Shown piece by piece: positions 17,333-25,915 of a DNA stretch of 51,925 bases. The translations under genes were made by a program, and so were the position numbers. Source of the stretch: Bacilli bacterium (GTDB taxonomy: Bacteria > Bacillota_I > Bacilli_A > RF39 > UBA660); NCBI GenBank assembly GCA_028703035.1, contig JAQVNR010000001.1:1-51925 (forward strand), in the 5' to 3' direction. The notes below the pieces were generated by a model. That model was not told the DNA's origin. It ran no database searches and saw only the letters and a list, made by a program, of their open reading frames with translations. Every line of letters begins with the position of its first letter. The first letter of the stretch is position 1.

Positions 17333-17361
17333 AAAAAGAGCATTTACCGATGTTCTTTTTT
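17333..17361 (+). terminator. terminator after the cadherin-like gene
   Basis: Stem AAAAAGAGCAT (17333-17343) with ATGTTCTTTTT (17350-17360), one G-U pair, then Ts. The next promoter begins directly after the T run. Confidence 0.7.
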
Positions 17362-17363
17362 TG

Positions 17364-17372
17364 TGATATACT
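17364..17372 (+). promoter_or_regulatory. extended -10 promoter giving a probably leaderless xer mRNA
   Basis: TGaTATACT at 17364-17372. The ATG at 17379 is seven bases past the -10, at the expected transcription start, and no SD is present. The string TATACTTAAAGTATG is identical to that at 51008-51022. Confidence 0.55.
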
Positions 17373-17378
17373 TAAAGT

Positions 17379-18269
17379 ATGAAAGATATTATATATGAAT
17401 TCTTAGATTATATTTCTTTAGAAAAAAAATATTCAAATCATACAGAAACCAACTATGAAATAGATTTAAATAAGTATGAAAAGTTTTTAAATGATATAAA
17501 AAAGGATTATAAAAAAGTTAAATATGAAGATATAAGTCAGTATATAATTATGCTTAAAAAAAGTGGATATAAACCAGCTAGTATTAATCGAAATTTAAGT
17601 ACTTTAAGAAGTTTTTATAACTATTTAGTATTAACTAAAATAATTTCTTATAATACTTTTGATTTAATAAAAGGCATGAAAGAAGAAAAAAGGTTACCTA
17701 ATTATTTTAAATATGATGAGTTTATTTTAATGCTTGATAGTTTAAAAGAAGATACACCGCTTAATATGCGCAATAGATTAATTTTAGAGCTTCTACTTGC
17801 AACGGGTATTAGAGTAAGTGAATTAGTAAATATTAAACTCTCAGATATTTCATTAAAAACAAAAGAGATTAAAATTTATGGTAAAGGTAAAAAAGAAAGA
17901 ATTGTTTTTTTTGGTAATTATTCTGCCGAAGTTTTAGATAAATATTTAAGTTTTGCTAGAGGTAAACTTTTAAAAAATAAAATATCCGATTATTTATTTA
18001 TTAATAATTTAGGTGGAAAGTTAACTGATCGGGGAGTAAGAGGAATAATTGATAAAATAATAAAGACTTCTGGAGTAAAATCTAAAGTTTCACCCCATAC
18101 TTTTAGACATACTTTTGCAACGATAATGTTAAAAGAAGGATGCAATATTAAAAGTGTTGGTGATCTTTTAGGTCACTCGAGTTTAAATACGACGAGCATC
18201 TATACTCACTTAACTAATGAAGAAGTTAGAAGAGTTTATTTAAATGCTCATCCGAGAGCTAAAAAATAG
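17379..18269 (+). CDS. tyrosine recombinase of the XerC/XerD type
   Basis: A 296-residue site-specific recombinase with an N-terminal SAM-like core-binding domain (residues 1-90) and a C-terminal catalytic domain. All catalytic residues are visible: Arg145 (ATGIRVSEL), Lys169 (YGKGKKER), His240 and Arg243 (PHTFRHTFAT), His266 (LLGHSSL) and Tyr275 (TSIYTHL). Length and lack of arm-binding domain fit XerC/XerD, which resolve chromosome dimers at dif. No phage genes adjoin it, so a housekeeping role is likely. Such enzymes can also catalyse inversion at short repeats; an inverted-repeat element lies 8 kb away at 26021. The gene appears to lack a 5' leader. Whether it is XerC or XerD is not decided. 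Confidence 0.88.
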   Translation: MKDIIYEFLDYISLEKKYSNHTETNYEIDLNKYEKFLNDIKKDYKKVKYEDISQYIIMLKKSGYKPASINRNLSTLRSFYNYLVLTKIISYNTFDLIKGMKEEKRLPNYFKYDEFILMLDSLKEDTPLNMRNRLILELLLATGIRVSELVNIKLSDISLKTKEIKIYGKGKKERIVFFGNYSAEVLDKYLSFARGKLLKNKISDYLFINNLGGKLTDRGVRGIIDKIIKTSGVKSKVSPHTFRHTFATIMLKEGCNIKSVGDLLGHSSLNTTSIYTHLTNEEVRRVYLNAHPRAKK

Positions 18270-18336
18270 TTGTCAAGTTTATCTATATTTGACTAAATTA
18301 TAAAAGACTTGTGATATGATAGAGTAGTGAGGATAT

Positions 18337-18978
18337 ATGGATGATAATAAAAAATTAGGCTTAATTTTGGCGGGAATTGTTTTAATTATTTTAATAATTT
18401 TTGGTATTTATTTTACGACATATGTTTTTAAAATAAATCAAAGTGAGGAAATAACAACTACAACTAAAAAGCAAGAAGAAAGTAATAATGTTATGCCAAT
18501 TGAAGAGCCAAGTATTATTAATGAAAGTTTAAGTGATAATTTAATAATTGCATTTAATAATTCTTTTAATAATAATTATAATATTAAAAATCTAGATTTA
18601 TTTGAGTCTGAAGAAAGTAAATTTAAATATATTTATACTTATTTTAAATTAATAGATCCGGAATTAATTTTAACTTATGAAGATGTTAATAATTATAGTC
18701 AGCAAATATTTGAAACTAGTTTATATGCAGATAATTTCAGTAAATATTTAAAAGATAATTATTATGAATATGAAATTCAGTATCAAGATATTAAATATTG
18801 TTTATATGCAGTATTTATTAAAGATGATCGATTAATTCTTGATATGATAGAAACTGATTCTAGCTGCGCTGATAAAAGCATTGATTATAACTCTAATGAT
18901 GTTAAACATCAAATATCAGTTAAATATAAAATTATAGATAATAATTATATTTATAATTCATTTATAATAATAAAATAG
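18337..18978 (+). CDS. hypothetical membrane-anchored protein
   Basis: A 213-residue protein with a short charged N-terminus, one membrane helix (LGLILAGIVLIILIIFGIYF), a Thr-rich linker (EEITTTTKKQEE) and an extracytoplasmic domain rich in Asn, Tyr and Ile. Two cysteines (KYCLY and SSCAD) may form a disulphide. The TTTT linker after a membrane helix is also seen in the minus-strand protein at 46049, suggesting a common design in this genome. The ATG follows a GTGAGGATAT site and a TATGATAG -10-like string. It ends 14 bases before ppdK. No function is recognised. Confidence 0.6.
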   Translation: MDDNKKLGLILAGIVLIILIIFGIYFTTYVFKINQSEEITTTTKKQEESNNVMPIEEPSIINESLSDNLIIAFNNSFNNNYNIKNLDLFESEESKFKYIYTYFKLIDPELILTYEDVNNYSQQIFETSLYADNFSKYLKDNYYEYEIQYQDIKYCLYAVFIKDDRLILDMIETDSSCADKSIDYNSNDVKHQISVKYKIIDNNYIYNSFIIIK

Positions 18979-18992
18979 GAGGAGAAAGATTC

Positions 18993-21629
18993 ATGAAGAA
19001 ACATGTTTACCTTTTTAGTGAAGGTAATAAAGAAATGAGAAATATATTAGGAGGAAAGGGTGCTAATTTAGCTGAGATGACAAGCATTGGGCTTCCAGTG
19101 CCCCAAGGATTTACTGTTACAACCGAGTGTTGTACTGATTATTACGAGTCGGGTGAGAAAATTAGTGAGGAAATCCAATCGGAAATTTTAGAATATATTA
19201 AAAAGTTAGAGAAAATAACAGGTAAAGAATTTGGTAATCCTGATAATCCTCTTTTAGTATCAGTTAGAAGTGGGTCAAGAGCAAGTATGCCAGGAATGAT
19301 GGATACAGTTTTAAACTTAGGTATTAATGATGAAGTTACAATAGGACTGGCTAATCTTACTAATAATCCCTGGTTTGCTTATGATTCATACCGAAGATTT
19401 ATTCAAATGTTTGCTGATGTTGTAATGGGATATTCAAAGGCTTCTTTTGAAAAAGTATTTGAGGATATTAAATGCGAAAAGAAAGCATTAACTGATCAAG
19501 ATTTAATCACTCAAGATATGAAAAAAGTAGTAAATAAATACAAAGAGAACTATTTAAAAGTAGCTGGGACTAGCTTTCCAACTGATCCAAGTGTTCAATT
19601 AATGGAAGCAATTAAAGCGGTCTTTAGAAGCTGGAATAATGAGCGAGCAAATGTTTATCGCCGTTTAAATAATATTCCTTACCTTTGGGGAACGGCAGTA
19701 AATATTCAAGAAATGGTATATGGAAATATGGGCGATACTTCAGGATCGGGTGTTGCCTTTACAAGAAATCCAGCTACTGGAGAAAATAAGCTTTATGGAG
19801 AATATTTAATGAATTCTCAAGGCGAAGATGTAGTAGCTGGTATTAGAACCCCAGAACCAATTAGCTCACTTGCAAGTCTTATGCCAGAAGTTTATAAAGA
19901 ATTTTCGCAACATGCAAAAAAATTAGAAGATCACTATAGAGATATGCAAGATATGGAGTTTACAATTGAAAATGGCAAACTATATATGCTTCAAACACGG
20001 AGTGGTAAAAGAACCGCTATGGCTGCAATAAAAATTGCAATTGATTTATATAATGAAGGAAAAATTACTAAAGAAGAAGCAATTATGAAAGTTGATCCAA
20101 ATCAACTTGATGCCCTATTACATCCTAGCTTTTCACCAGATGCATTAAAAATTGGAAAAATCATTGGTACCGGTCTTGCGGCTTCTCCTGGTGCAGCAAC
20201 TGGTAAAATATATTTTACCGCCGGCGATGCAGTTAAAGCCATTGAAAAAGGAGAAAAAGAGATTATATTAGCAAGACTAGAAACTAGTCCTGAGGATATT
20301 GAAGGAATGAATATTGCGGAAGGTATTTTAACTATTAGAGGCGGAATGACAAGTCATGCAGCAGTAGTTGCTAGGGGTATGGGAACATGCGCTGTATGTG
20401 GCTGTGATGATTTAGCTATTGATGAGCCATCAAAAACATTAAAAACAAAAACAGGCGAAGTTTTTAATGAAGGTGATTTTATAAGTTTAGATGGAACCAC
20501 TGGACATGTTTATAAGGGACGTTTAGAAACAGTAGAAACTACAATAAGTGGTGATTTTAAAACGTTTATGTCGTGGGTAGATGAGGTAAGAGACTTAGAG
20601 ATTAGAACTAATGCAGACTCGCCAAATGAAGCAAAAATTGCTAAAGAATTTGGGGCAACCGGTATTGGTTTATGTCGCACAGAGCATATGTTCTTTGAAG
20701 AAACAAGGATTGAAACATTTAGAAAAATGATTTTATCTCAAACAGAAGAAGATCGAGAAAAAGCTTTAGCACAAATACTTCCTTACCAACAAGATGATTT
20801 TGAAGGTATATTTAGAGAAATGGCACCATACCCAGTTATCATTCGTTATCTTGATCCGCCTCTTCATGAATTTTTACCAAAAGAATTAAAAGAAATAGAA
20901 AAAATAGCGAGTGATTTAAATGTATCAATAGATGTTATAAAAAGTAAAATAGAAGATTTAAAAGAATTTAATCCAATGATGGGTCATCGAGGCTGTCGTC
21001 TAGCTATTACATATCCAGAAATCGCTAAAATGCAAACTAAAGCGGTAATAAAAGCTGCAATTAATGTTGCTAAAGAGGGCAAAATAGTTAAACCAGAAAT
21101 TATGATTCCTCTAATTGGAGATAAGAACGAACTTAAATATATAACCGAAGTAGTTAGAGAAGTTGCAAATAATTTAATCAAAGATTCGGGAATTAAACTT
21201 GATTATCTAGTTGGAACGATGATCGAGCTTCCAAGAGCTTGCATCTTAGCTGGTGAAATAGCTAAGCATGCTGACTTCTTCTCATTTGGAACTAATGATT
21301 TAACTCAAATGACATACGGCTTTTCAAGAGATGATGCAAGTAAATTCTTAAGTGACTACTATAAAAAACAAATATTTGAATTTGACCCATTTGCTAGATT
21401 AGATGTTAGCGGAGTGGGAGCATTAGTTGAAATAGCTATAGCTAAAGGAAAAGAAGCTAATCCAAACTTAGAAATCGGTATTTGTGGCGAGCATGCAGGC
21501 GAGGCATCAAGCATAGAGTTTTGCTATAACCAAGGAATGAATTACGTATCTTGTTCTCCTTATAGAGTGCCGATTGCAAAACTTGCAGCAGCCCAATCGG
21601 CCATAAAAGCGTCCAAGAAAAATAATTAA
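18993..21629 (+). CDS. ppdK: pyruvate, phosphate dikinase
   Basis: An 878-residue enzyme interconverting pyruvate, ATP and phosphate with phosphoenolpyruvate, AMP and pyrophosphate. Domains in order: N-terminal ATP-grasp nucleotide domain (LGGKGANLAEM start, SVRSGSRASMPGMMDT), the phosphohistidine domain with GGMTSHAAVVARG (His455, the same number as in the Clostridium enzyme), and the C-terminal PEP/pyruvate TIM barrel (GLCRTEHMFF, DFFSFGTNDLTQMTYG, GICGEHAGE with its active cysteine). Length is normal. In anaerobic Bacillota it commonly substitutes for or complements pyruvate kinase in glycolysis. A strong AGGAGGAG site precedes the ATG and a strong terminator follows. Codon use matches its neighbours. 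Confidence is very high. Confidence 0.97.
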   Translation: MKKHVYLFSEGNKEMRNILGGKGANLAEMTSIGLPVPQGFTVTTECCTDYYESGEKISEEIQSEILEYIKKLEKITGKEFGNPDNPLLVSVRSGSRASMPGMMDTVLNLGINDEVTIGLANLTNNPWFAYDSYRRFIQMFADVVMGYSKASFEKVFEDIKCEKKALTDQDLITQDMKKVVNKYKENYLKVAGTSFPTDPSVQLMEAIKAVFRSWNNERANVYRRLNNIPYLWGTAVNIQEMVYGNMGDTSGSGVAFTRNPATGENKLYGEYLMNSQGEDVVAGIRTPEPISSLASLMPEVYKEFSQHAKKLEDHYRDMQDMEFTIENGKLYMLQTRSGKRTAMAAIKIAIDLYNEGKITKEEAIMKVDPNQLDALLHPSFSPDALKIGKIIGTGLAASPGAATGKIYFTAGDAVKAIEKGEKEIILARLETSPEDIEGMNIAEGILTIRGGMTSHAAVVARGMGTCAVCGCDDLAIDEPSKTLKTKTGEVFNEGDFISLDGTTGHVYKGRLETVETTISGDFKTFMSWVDEVRDLEIRTNADSPNEAKIAKEFGATGIGLCRTEHMFFEETRIETFRKMILSQTEEDREKALAQILPYQQDDFEGIFREMAPYPVIIRYLDPPLHEFLPKELKEIEKIASDLNVSIDVIKSKIEDLKEFNPMMGHRGCRLAITYPEIAKMQTKAVIKAAINVAKEGKIVKPEIMIPLIGDKNELKYITEVVREVANNLIKDSGIKLDYLVGTMIELPRACILAGEIAKHADFFSFGTNDLTQMTYGFSRDDASKFLSDYYKKQIFEFDPFARLDVSGVGALVEIAIAKGKEANPNLEIGICGEHAGEASSIEFCYNQGMNYVSCSPYRVPIAKLAAAQSAIKASKKNN

Positions 21630-21652
21630 TGATACAAAAATATTATAAATTG

Positions 21653-21694
21653 AAGACTAAGATGACTAAAAAGTCGTAAACCTTAGTCTTTTTT
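21653..21694 (+). terminator. terminator after ppdK
   Basis: Stem AAGACTAAG (21653-21661) with CTTAGTCTT (21682-21690), containing a second small stem, followed by Ts. Confidence 0.8.
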
Positions 21695-22008
21695 GTGCGA
21701 TATACGATAAAGAGAATAATTCGACAATCCTTGTGAATAAAAACTACTTTTGTCGATTGGATAATCCCACCTAGAACTTCGTAGGATATTGTAAATATAA
21801 AAGAAAACAAAAAATGAAAAAATGAAAAGATTTATAACGGGTATTAAATTTAATGGATTACTAAGGTTTTGTTTCTTCAAGTATTCAATAAACAGTATTT
21901 TTTGTGTATATGTGGGAGGTATCTATGAAAACTCAAAAATTTGGTGGTTTTGAAATCGGGGAAATGAAGATAAAGACCTAAATATCTATTAATCATTAAA
22001 AAACACTA
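21695..22008. other. intergenic sequence with an 18-codon ORF
   Basis: No recognised gene. An 18-codon ORF (MKTQKFGGFEIGEMKIKT, 21925-21981) has a fair SD (GGGAGG) but no known family. An inverted repeat TCGACAA...TTGTCGA lies near 21720-21760. The stretch probably belongs to the pseudogene block that follows. Confidence 0.4.
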
Positions 22009-22296
22009 ACTGAATATAACGAAAATGAAATATTCCCACAGGGTGTGGGAGAATTATCGTGGCATTCAAATAGAATGCTTTTAGATAAATTAAAAACCAA
22101 AGAAGAAAGACTCTGGTATACTAAAAAAGCAATTGAAAATAACTGATCAAGTATTGTTTTAGATCATCAAATTGCAACTAAACTTATTGAAAGACTAACT
22201 GGCAATACTAAAAAAGTTAGTAATTATTTAGAAACTGTTGAATCGCCACATAACGAAAGAGTTTTAGATATGCTAAAAGCCCCCATATTTGATTGA
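22009..22296 (+). pseudogene. DUF1016 (YhcG-like) nuclease remnant
   Basis: In one frame this reads FPQGVGELSWHSNRMLLDKL, KTKEERLWYTKKAIENN, a TGA, then SSIVLDHQIATKLIERL and a decayed NYLETVESP-type segment. It matches the N-terminal helical part of DUF1016/YhcG proteins, where the TGA replaces the tryptophan of the usual ENGWS. The PDDEXK nuclease domain that should follow is missing; instead the sequence runs into the tail of a DUF4143 ATPase. It is a fragment with no start or SD. Confidence 0.65.
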
Positions 22297-22420
22297 ACAT
22301 GTTGATTCTATAAAAGATCACAATCCAAAATATTTATTAACTATGGATATTGTTCCAAAAGTTTCCCATAACGGAATAAAACAAATAAATGTATTAGATT
22401 GGTTATTAGGTAAAGAATAA
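22292..22420 (+). pseudogene. C-terminal fragment of a DUF4143 ATPase
   Basis: Reads SIKDHNPKYLLTMDIVPKVS, then NGIKQINVLDWLLGKE and a stop. This is the usual C-terminus of the AAA+/DUF4143 proteins; almost the same tail ends the pseudogene at 50512. It is fused out of frame to the DUF1016 remnant, so two gene fragments were joined by deletion. Confidence 0.65.
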
Positions 22421-22753
22421 TTTGAAAATCGATTTGTAAATCAAATATAATACGTATGTTGTTAATCCGTGATAAATTCCTATTATAACTAAATTATGAA
22501 TAGAAAACTGATATTCTTAATCTATGGATGCAATGATAATTTAATTAAAATGAAATTTTCTAAGATTTAATAAACAAAGTGTCTTAGAGTAAAAAAAGAA
22601 CGATGTGACTAAATATTTAAATTTGCCAATCAAACAAAGGGAATTTTAAACGCAAAGATGTATGACTAGAATTGTAGCAATATATGGTAAAAGGAAACGT
22701 AAATGACTGTTACTCAAACTAAAATAAAAAAGACTTATAAATAATGATTTGTA
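22421..22753. other. intergenic sequence, no gene seen
   Basis: 333 bases with dense stops in all frames. A few TATAAT-like strings occur, but no ORF or RNA fold I can defend. Confidence 0.4.
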
Positions 22754-22798
22754 TTACACTCGAAAAAAAAATGAATTATCGTTTTTTTTCGAGTGTAA
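22754..22798. terminator. long perfect hairpin, probably a bidirectional terminator
   Basis: A 17-base perfect inverted repeat (22754-22770 and 22782-22798) around an 11-base loop. The arms are TTACACTCG plus eight As, and the complement. On either strand the stem ends in a U-rich arm. It seals the pseudogene block from the ATPase promoter. Confidence 0.55.
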
Positions 22799-22808
22799 AC
22801 TGATAAAC

Positions 22809-22837
22809 TTTACAAAGTTAATAATGATTGCTATAAT
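22809..22837 (+). promoter_or_regulatory. promoter of the DUF4143 ATPase
   Basis: TTTACA at 22809-22814, 17-base spacer, TATAAT at 22832-22837. The ATG at 22858 has GGAG ten bases upstream. Confidence 0.6.
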
Positions 22838-22857
22838 AATATTGGAGTGTGATAAAT

Positions 22858-24078
22858 ATGATAAAAAGAGAATTATATTTAAAAAAGTTAAGAGAGTCTT
22901 ATGAAAGCGACTTAATAAAAGTCATTATCGGAGTAAGACGTTGCGGGAAATCAGTATTACTTATCCAAATAATAGAGGAGCTGACAAAAAAAGGAATTAA
23001 AGATAATCATATAATTTACATGAATTTTGAAAATTATGATTATATTGATTATACTGATCCTAAAAAATTTAATGAATATGTTAAAAGTAAAATAATTGAC
23101 CAAGAGAAACATTATTTGTTTTTTGACGAGATTCAAAATGTAAATGATTTTGAAAGAGTAATAAATTCTTTTCGAGCAACACTAAATGTTAGCATATTTA
23201 TTACTGGTTCTAATAGTAAACTTCTTTCTAGTGAACTTGCTACTCATTTAGCTGGTAGATATATTAGTATAAAAATGACGCCTTTTACATTTTCTGAATT
23301 TATAGAATTACATAATAAAAATGCAGATGATAAAAATAAAAAAAGCATTAAAGAATTATTTGAAGTATATCTCATTTGGGGAGGAATGCCACAAATTTAC
23401 AATACTGATAGCGTTTTAGAAAGAAAATTATATCTAAAAGATTTATATAATACAATTGTTTTAAAAGATATTGTAGAACGTAATAATATTAAAGATATGA
23501 ATTTATTAGATAGAATAACCCAATCTATGATGGAAAACATAGGCAGTATTGTATCATCAAATTCAATTGCTAATTATTTAAAAGGAGAAAAAATAAATAC
23601 TACTGTAGATACAGTTCTAAATTATGTTGATTATATATCGGGATCATTAATTTTTAATAAAGTTAATCGTTATGACATTAGAGGTAAAAAAGTAATGTCG
23701 ACATTAGAAAAATATTATATGATTGACCTAGGATTTTTACAATTAAAAAAATCACAAATTGAAAAAAGAGAAGGTGGTAGATTAGAAAATATAATTTATA
23801 ATGAACTTATTTCAAGAGGTTATGATGTTTACATAGGGAAAACAGAAAAAGGAGAGATAGATTTTATTGTCAATAATTTTGGGGAGATATCATATTTTCA
23901 AGTATCAGATTATTTATCTAGTGATGCAGTAATTGAAAGAGAATTTGGGGCATTTAAAACAGTTCCAGATAATTATCCCAAATATGTTATTACTATGGAT
24001 GAAATAGATTATAGTCAAAATGGTATAATCCATATTAATATAATAAAATTCCTTCTAGATAAAGATTATTTAAAATAA
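22858..24078 (+). CDS. AAA+ ATPase with DUF4143 domain (intact copy)
   Basis: A 406-residue member of the widespread AAA_14/DUF4143 family. Walker A is GVRRCGKSVLL near residue 24, Walker B is HYLFFDEIQNV, sensor-like ITGSNSKLLSSELATHLAGR follows, and the C-terminal DUF4143 part has YYMIDLGFLQL, GGRLENIIYNELISRGYDV and GEIDFIV (restriction-nuclease-like GEIDF strand). The function of these proteins is unknown; they are often mobile and sometimes discussed as toxin- or defence-associated. ATG 22858 is preferred over GTG 22849 for SD spacing. Fragments of related genes lie at 22292 and 49354, and a more distant ATPase remnant at 46832, so the family has repeatedly been gained and lost here. Confidence 0.85.
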   Translation: MIKRELYLKKLRESYESDLIKVIIGVRRCGKSVLLIQIIEELTKKGIKDNHIIYMNFENYDYIDYTDPKKFNEYVKSKIIDQEKHYLFFDEIQNVNDFERVINSFRATLNVSIFITGSNSKLLSSELATHLAGRYISIKMTPFTFSEFIELHNKNADDKNKKSIKELFEVYLIWGGMPQIYNTDSVLERKLYLKDLYNTIVLKDIVERNNIKDMNLLDRITQSMMENIGSIVSSNSIANYLKGEKINTTVDTVLNYVDYISGSLIFNKVNRYDIRGKKVMSTLEKYYMIDLGFLQLKKSQIEKREGGRLENIIYNELISRGYDVYIGKTEKGEIDFIVNNFGEISYFQVSDYLSSDAVIEREFGAFKTVPDNYPKYVITMDEIDYSQNGIIHINIIKFLLDKDYLK

Positions 24079-24099
24079 ATATTACTTACTCGAAAAACT

Positions 24100-25026
24100 T
24101 TAAATGAAATAATTTTTAATTATTATCTCATCAATCATATACATAACACTTTTAATATTATAATTTTCTTTTATAGAGTAGTTAATTGAATAAATAACCG
24201 ATTCAATTAAATTACTTTCATTTAAATCATGATAAAGCTCGCTATTTAATTTTATTAGTACATATTCATCAGTTATTTCATAACTGATTTTTTTTGCATC
24301 ATTTAAATAACTTATTAAATTAGTTTGATATATTGCTTTACTAGTTAATTCTTCAATTATTATTTCAATTTTGTCTTTATTTGAGTTATTTACCATGGTA
24401 ACAGGAACATAATAATAGTAATCTTTATATCTACTTAAATAATAAACAGTTGTTTTTGTTGTACCTTTTACTTCAGTTAAATCATATACTTTATTGATGC
24501 CATAGCTCCTATCTAAAGTAGGCGAAAGACTAATTTTTGAATGAGGCATTGCAATTAATAGACTATCTTCTATATAAATACTTACCTTATTAATATTATC
24601 TAAACTAGTTAGTGAATAAATTATTGAACTAATCATTTTATCTTCTAGTTCAGCACTTATATTTAAAAATTCTTTACTAAAATTAACTTTTACTAAATTT
24701 TCGTCTATTTGGACAGATAAAAGTTTAGTATTTTTAGGAATAATAGGATTAAATCCTTCTTTTATATAACTTGAACTTGGACTGTCAATTGTTAAATAAT
24801 TTATTATTTCTTTTATCTTTGTTTCTTGGTCTTTATTATTAATTGCAACACTTACTCTAGATACATAATTATGATTATCTATTAAATAAATAGAAGTTTC
24901 GGGAATTATATTTTCATTTTCATTAATCTGGGTATTTTCTTTAGTAGGAAATAAATAAAGTATAAAAAGAATAAAAAGGGAAGAAAAAATCAGAAATCCT
25001 TTTTTAAGTAAACCTCTTGTTAGCAT
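24100..25026 (-). CDS. gerM: GerM-like sporulation/germination protein (two GerMN domains)
   Basis: A 308-residue protein with an N-terminal membrane helix (GFLIFSSLFILFILYLF) and no lipobox cysteine, unlike Bacillus GerM, which is a lipoprotein. Two GerMN domains follow: the first carries PKNTKLLSVQIDENLVKVNF and SKEFLNIS, the second is in residues about 190-300. GerM acts at the sporulation septum to help anchor the SpoIIIAH-SpoIIQ channel, so its position near spoIIIAH on the same strand makes sense. It has a GAGGTG site. It is the last gene of the minus-strand spoIIIAH, gerE, gerM group and converges on the ATPase gene. The membrane anchor substitution is inferred. Confidence 0.75.
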   Translation of the reverse strand: MLTRGLLKKGFLIFSSLFILFILYLFPTKENTQINENENIIPETSIYLIDNHNYVSRVSVAINNKDQETKIKEIINYLTIDSPSSSYIKEGFNPIIPKNTKLLSVQIDENLVKVNFSKEFLNISAELEDKMISSIIYSLTSLDNINKVSIYIEDSLLIAMPHSKISLSPTLDRSYGINKVYDLTEVKGTTKTTVYYLSRYKDYYYYVPVTMVNNSNKDKIEIIIEELTSKAIYQTNLISYLNDAKKISYEITDEYVLIKLNSELYHDLNESNLIESVIYSINYSIKENYNIKSVMYMIDEIIIKNYFI

Positions 25027-25085
25027 ATAAGCACCTCAATTAAATATATGATTTTAAAATAAAAAAAAGTCGCATTTAGCAACTT

Positions 25086-25310
25086 TTATAATGTTAATTC
25101 ACCTAATTTTAATAATTCGACTATTGCTCCAGCTCTTCCTTTGACGTTTAATTTTTGCATGACATTGGAAATATGGTTTCTGACTGTTTTTTCACTGATG
25201 CCTAAAAACTCACTGATTTCTTTAGTTGTTTTATTTAAAACTAAAAGTTCAAAAACTTCTTTTTCTCTAAGAGTTAGTATACTTTTCACAAATGTTTCCC
25301 TCACTTTCAT
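25086..25310 (-). CDS. gerE: GerE, LuxR-type transcription factor of late sporulation
   Basis: A 74-residue protein, exactly the length of Bacillus GerE, consisting of one LuxR/FixJ-type helix-turn-helix. Hallmarks are LTLREKEVFELLVLNKTTKE, then EISEFLGISEKTVRNHISNV with the recognition helix in SEKTVRNHIS, and MQKLNVKGRAGAIVELLKLG. There is no receiver domain. GerE controls late spore coat genes in the mother cell of spore formers, so its presence says the lineage has or had a full sporulation programme. It has a GAAGGGA site before the ATG. Similarity to the classic protein is visible along its whole length. Confidence 0.92.
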   Translation of the reverse strand: MKVRETFVKSILTLREKEVFELLVLNKTTKEISEFLGISEKTVRNHISNVMQKLNVKGRAGAIVELLKLGELTL

Positions 25311-25366
25311 AGTCCCTTCATAAATAGTTTATGAAAAAACCTAGATTAAGTGAGTTTTAAAGCCTA

Positions 25367-25861
25367 TTATTGATATTTAACAGTTATGTACATCTTCTCA
25401 TCAAACTCAGCTTGAATAGTCCTAATAATCTCATTAGCGCTCTCATATGAACTATCTTTTGATGAAATAATGACATTTATTTTATCATCCTTGATTTTAA
25501 TAAAACTTTTTAAATTATGATTTTTTAAAACTAAAGATTCTAAAGTACTTTCTTTACCTTTATTTAAATTAATACTTAAAAGTTTTTCATAGGCATTATT
25601 TTTTACTTCAGCTGATGCGGCAGCATCAAGCAGTGTTTGCTGGAGATCAGTCATTTCTTTTAAAACTGCCTCGTCATTTTCAACTCTTAAACTAACTAAA
25701 ATATCACTATCGGTAATATCAGTGTTAACAGTATCACTGATAGTTTCGCCTTCATTAATTAGATTAGAAAGTTTATCGCCTGGTAGGGCTATATAATATA
25801 CTGATAGTACTAAAATAATACTAAACAAGGTTAAAAACCATAAATTTTGCTTATTAATCAT
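25367..25861 (-). CDS. spoIIIAH: SpoIIIAH-like stage III sporulation protein
   Basis: A 164-residue protein with one N-terminal membrane helix (LWFLTLFSIILVLSVYYIAL, residues 7-26) and an outer domain ending in a YscJ/FliF-like alpha/beta ring-building fold (IKDDKINVIISSKDSSYESA, NEIIRTIQAEFD). This is the SpoIIIAH layout, the mother-cell half of the channel that joins mother cell and forespore with SpoIIQ. In Bacillus it is the last gene of the eight-gene spoIIIA operon; here it is followed by gerE and gerM instead, with no other spoIIIA genes in view. An AGAGGA site precedes the ATG. Confidence 0.88.
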   Translation of the reverse strand: MINKQNLWFLTLFSIILVLSVYYIALPGDKLSNLINEGETISDTVNTDITDSDILVSLRVENDEAVLKEMTDLQQTLLDAAASAEVKNNAYEKLLSINLNKGKESTLESLVLKNHNLKSFIKIKDDKINVIISSKDSSYESANEIIRTIQAEFDEKMYITVKYQ

Positions 25862-25915
25862 CTTAAATCCTCTTTCTTTGTATATTATATTGATGTTTTA
25901 TTTAATTATTACAAA

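Noticed and set aside
21683..21880. Minus-strand ORF downstream of ppdK
   Set aside because: No SD and it begins inside the ppdK terminator region; composition looks random.
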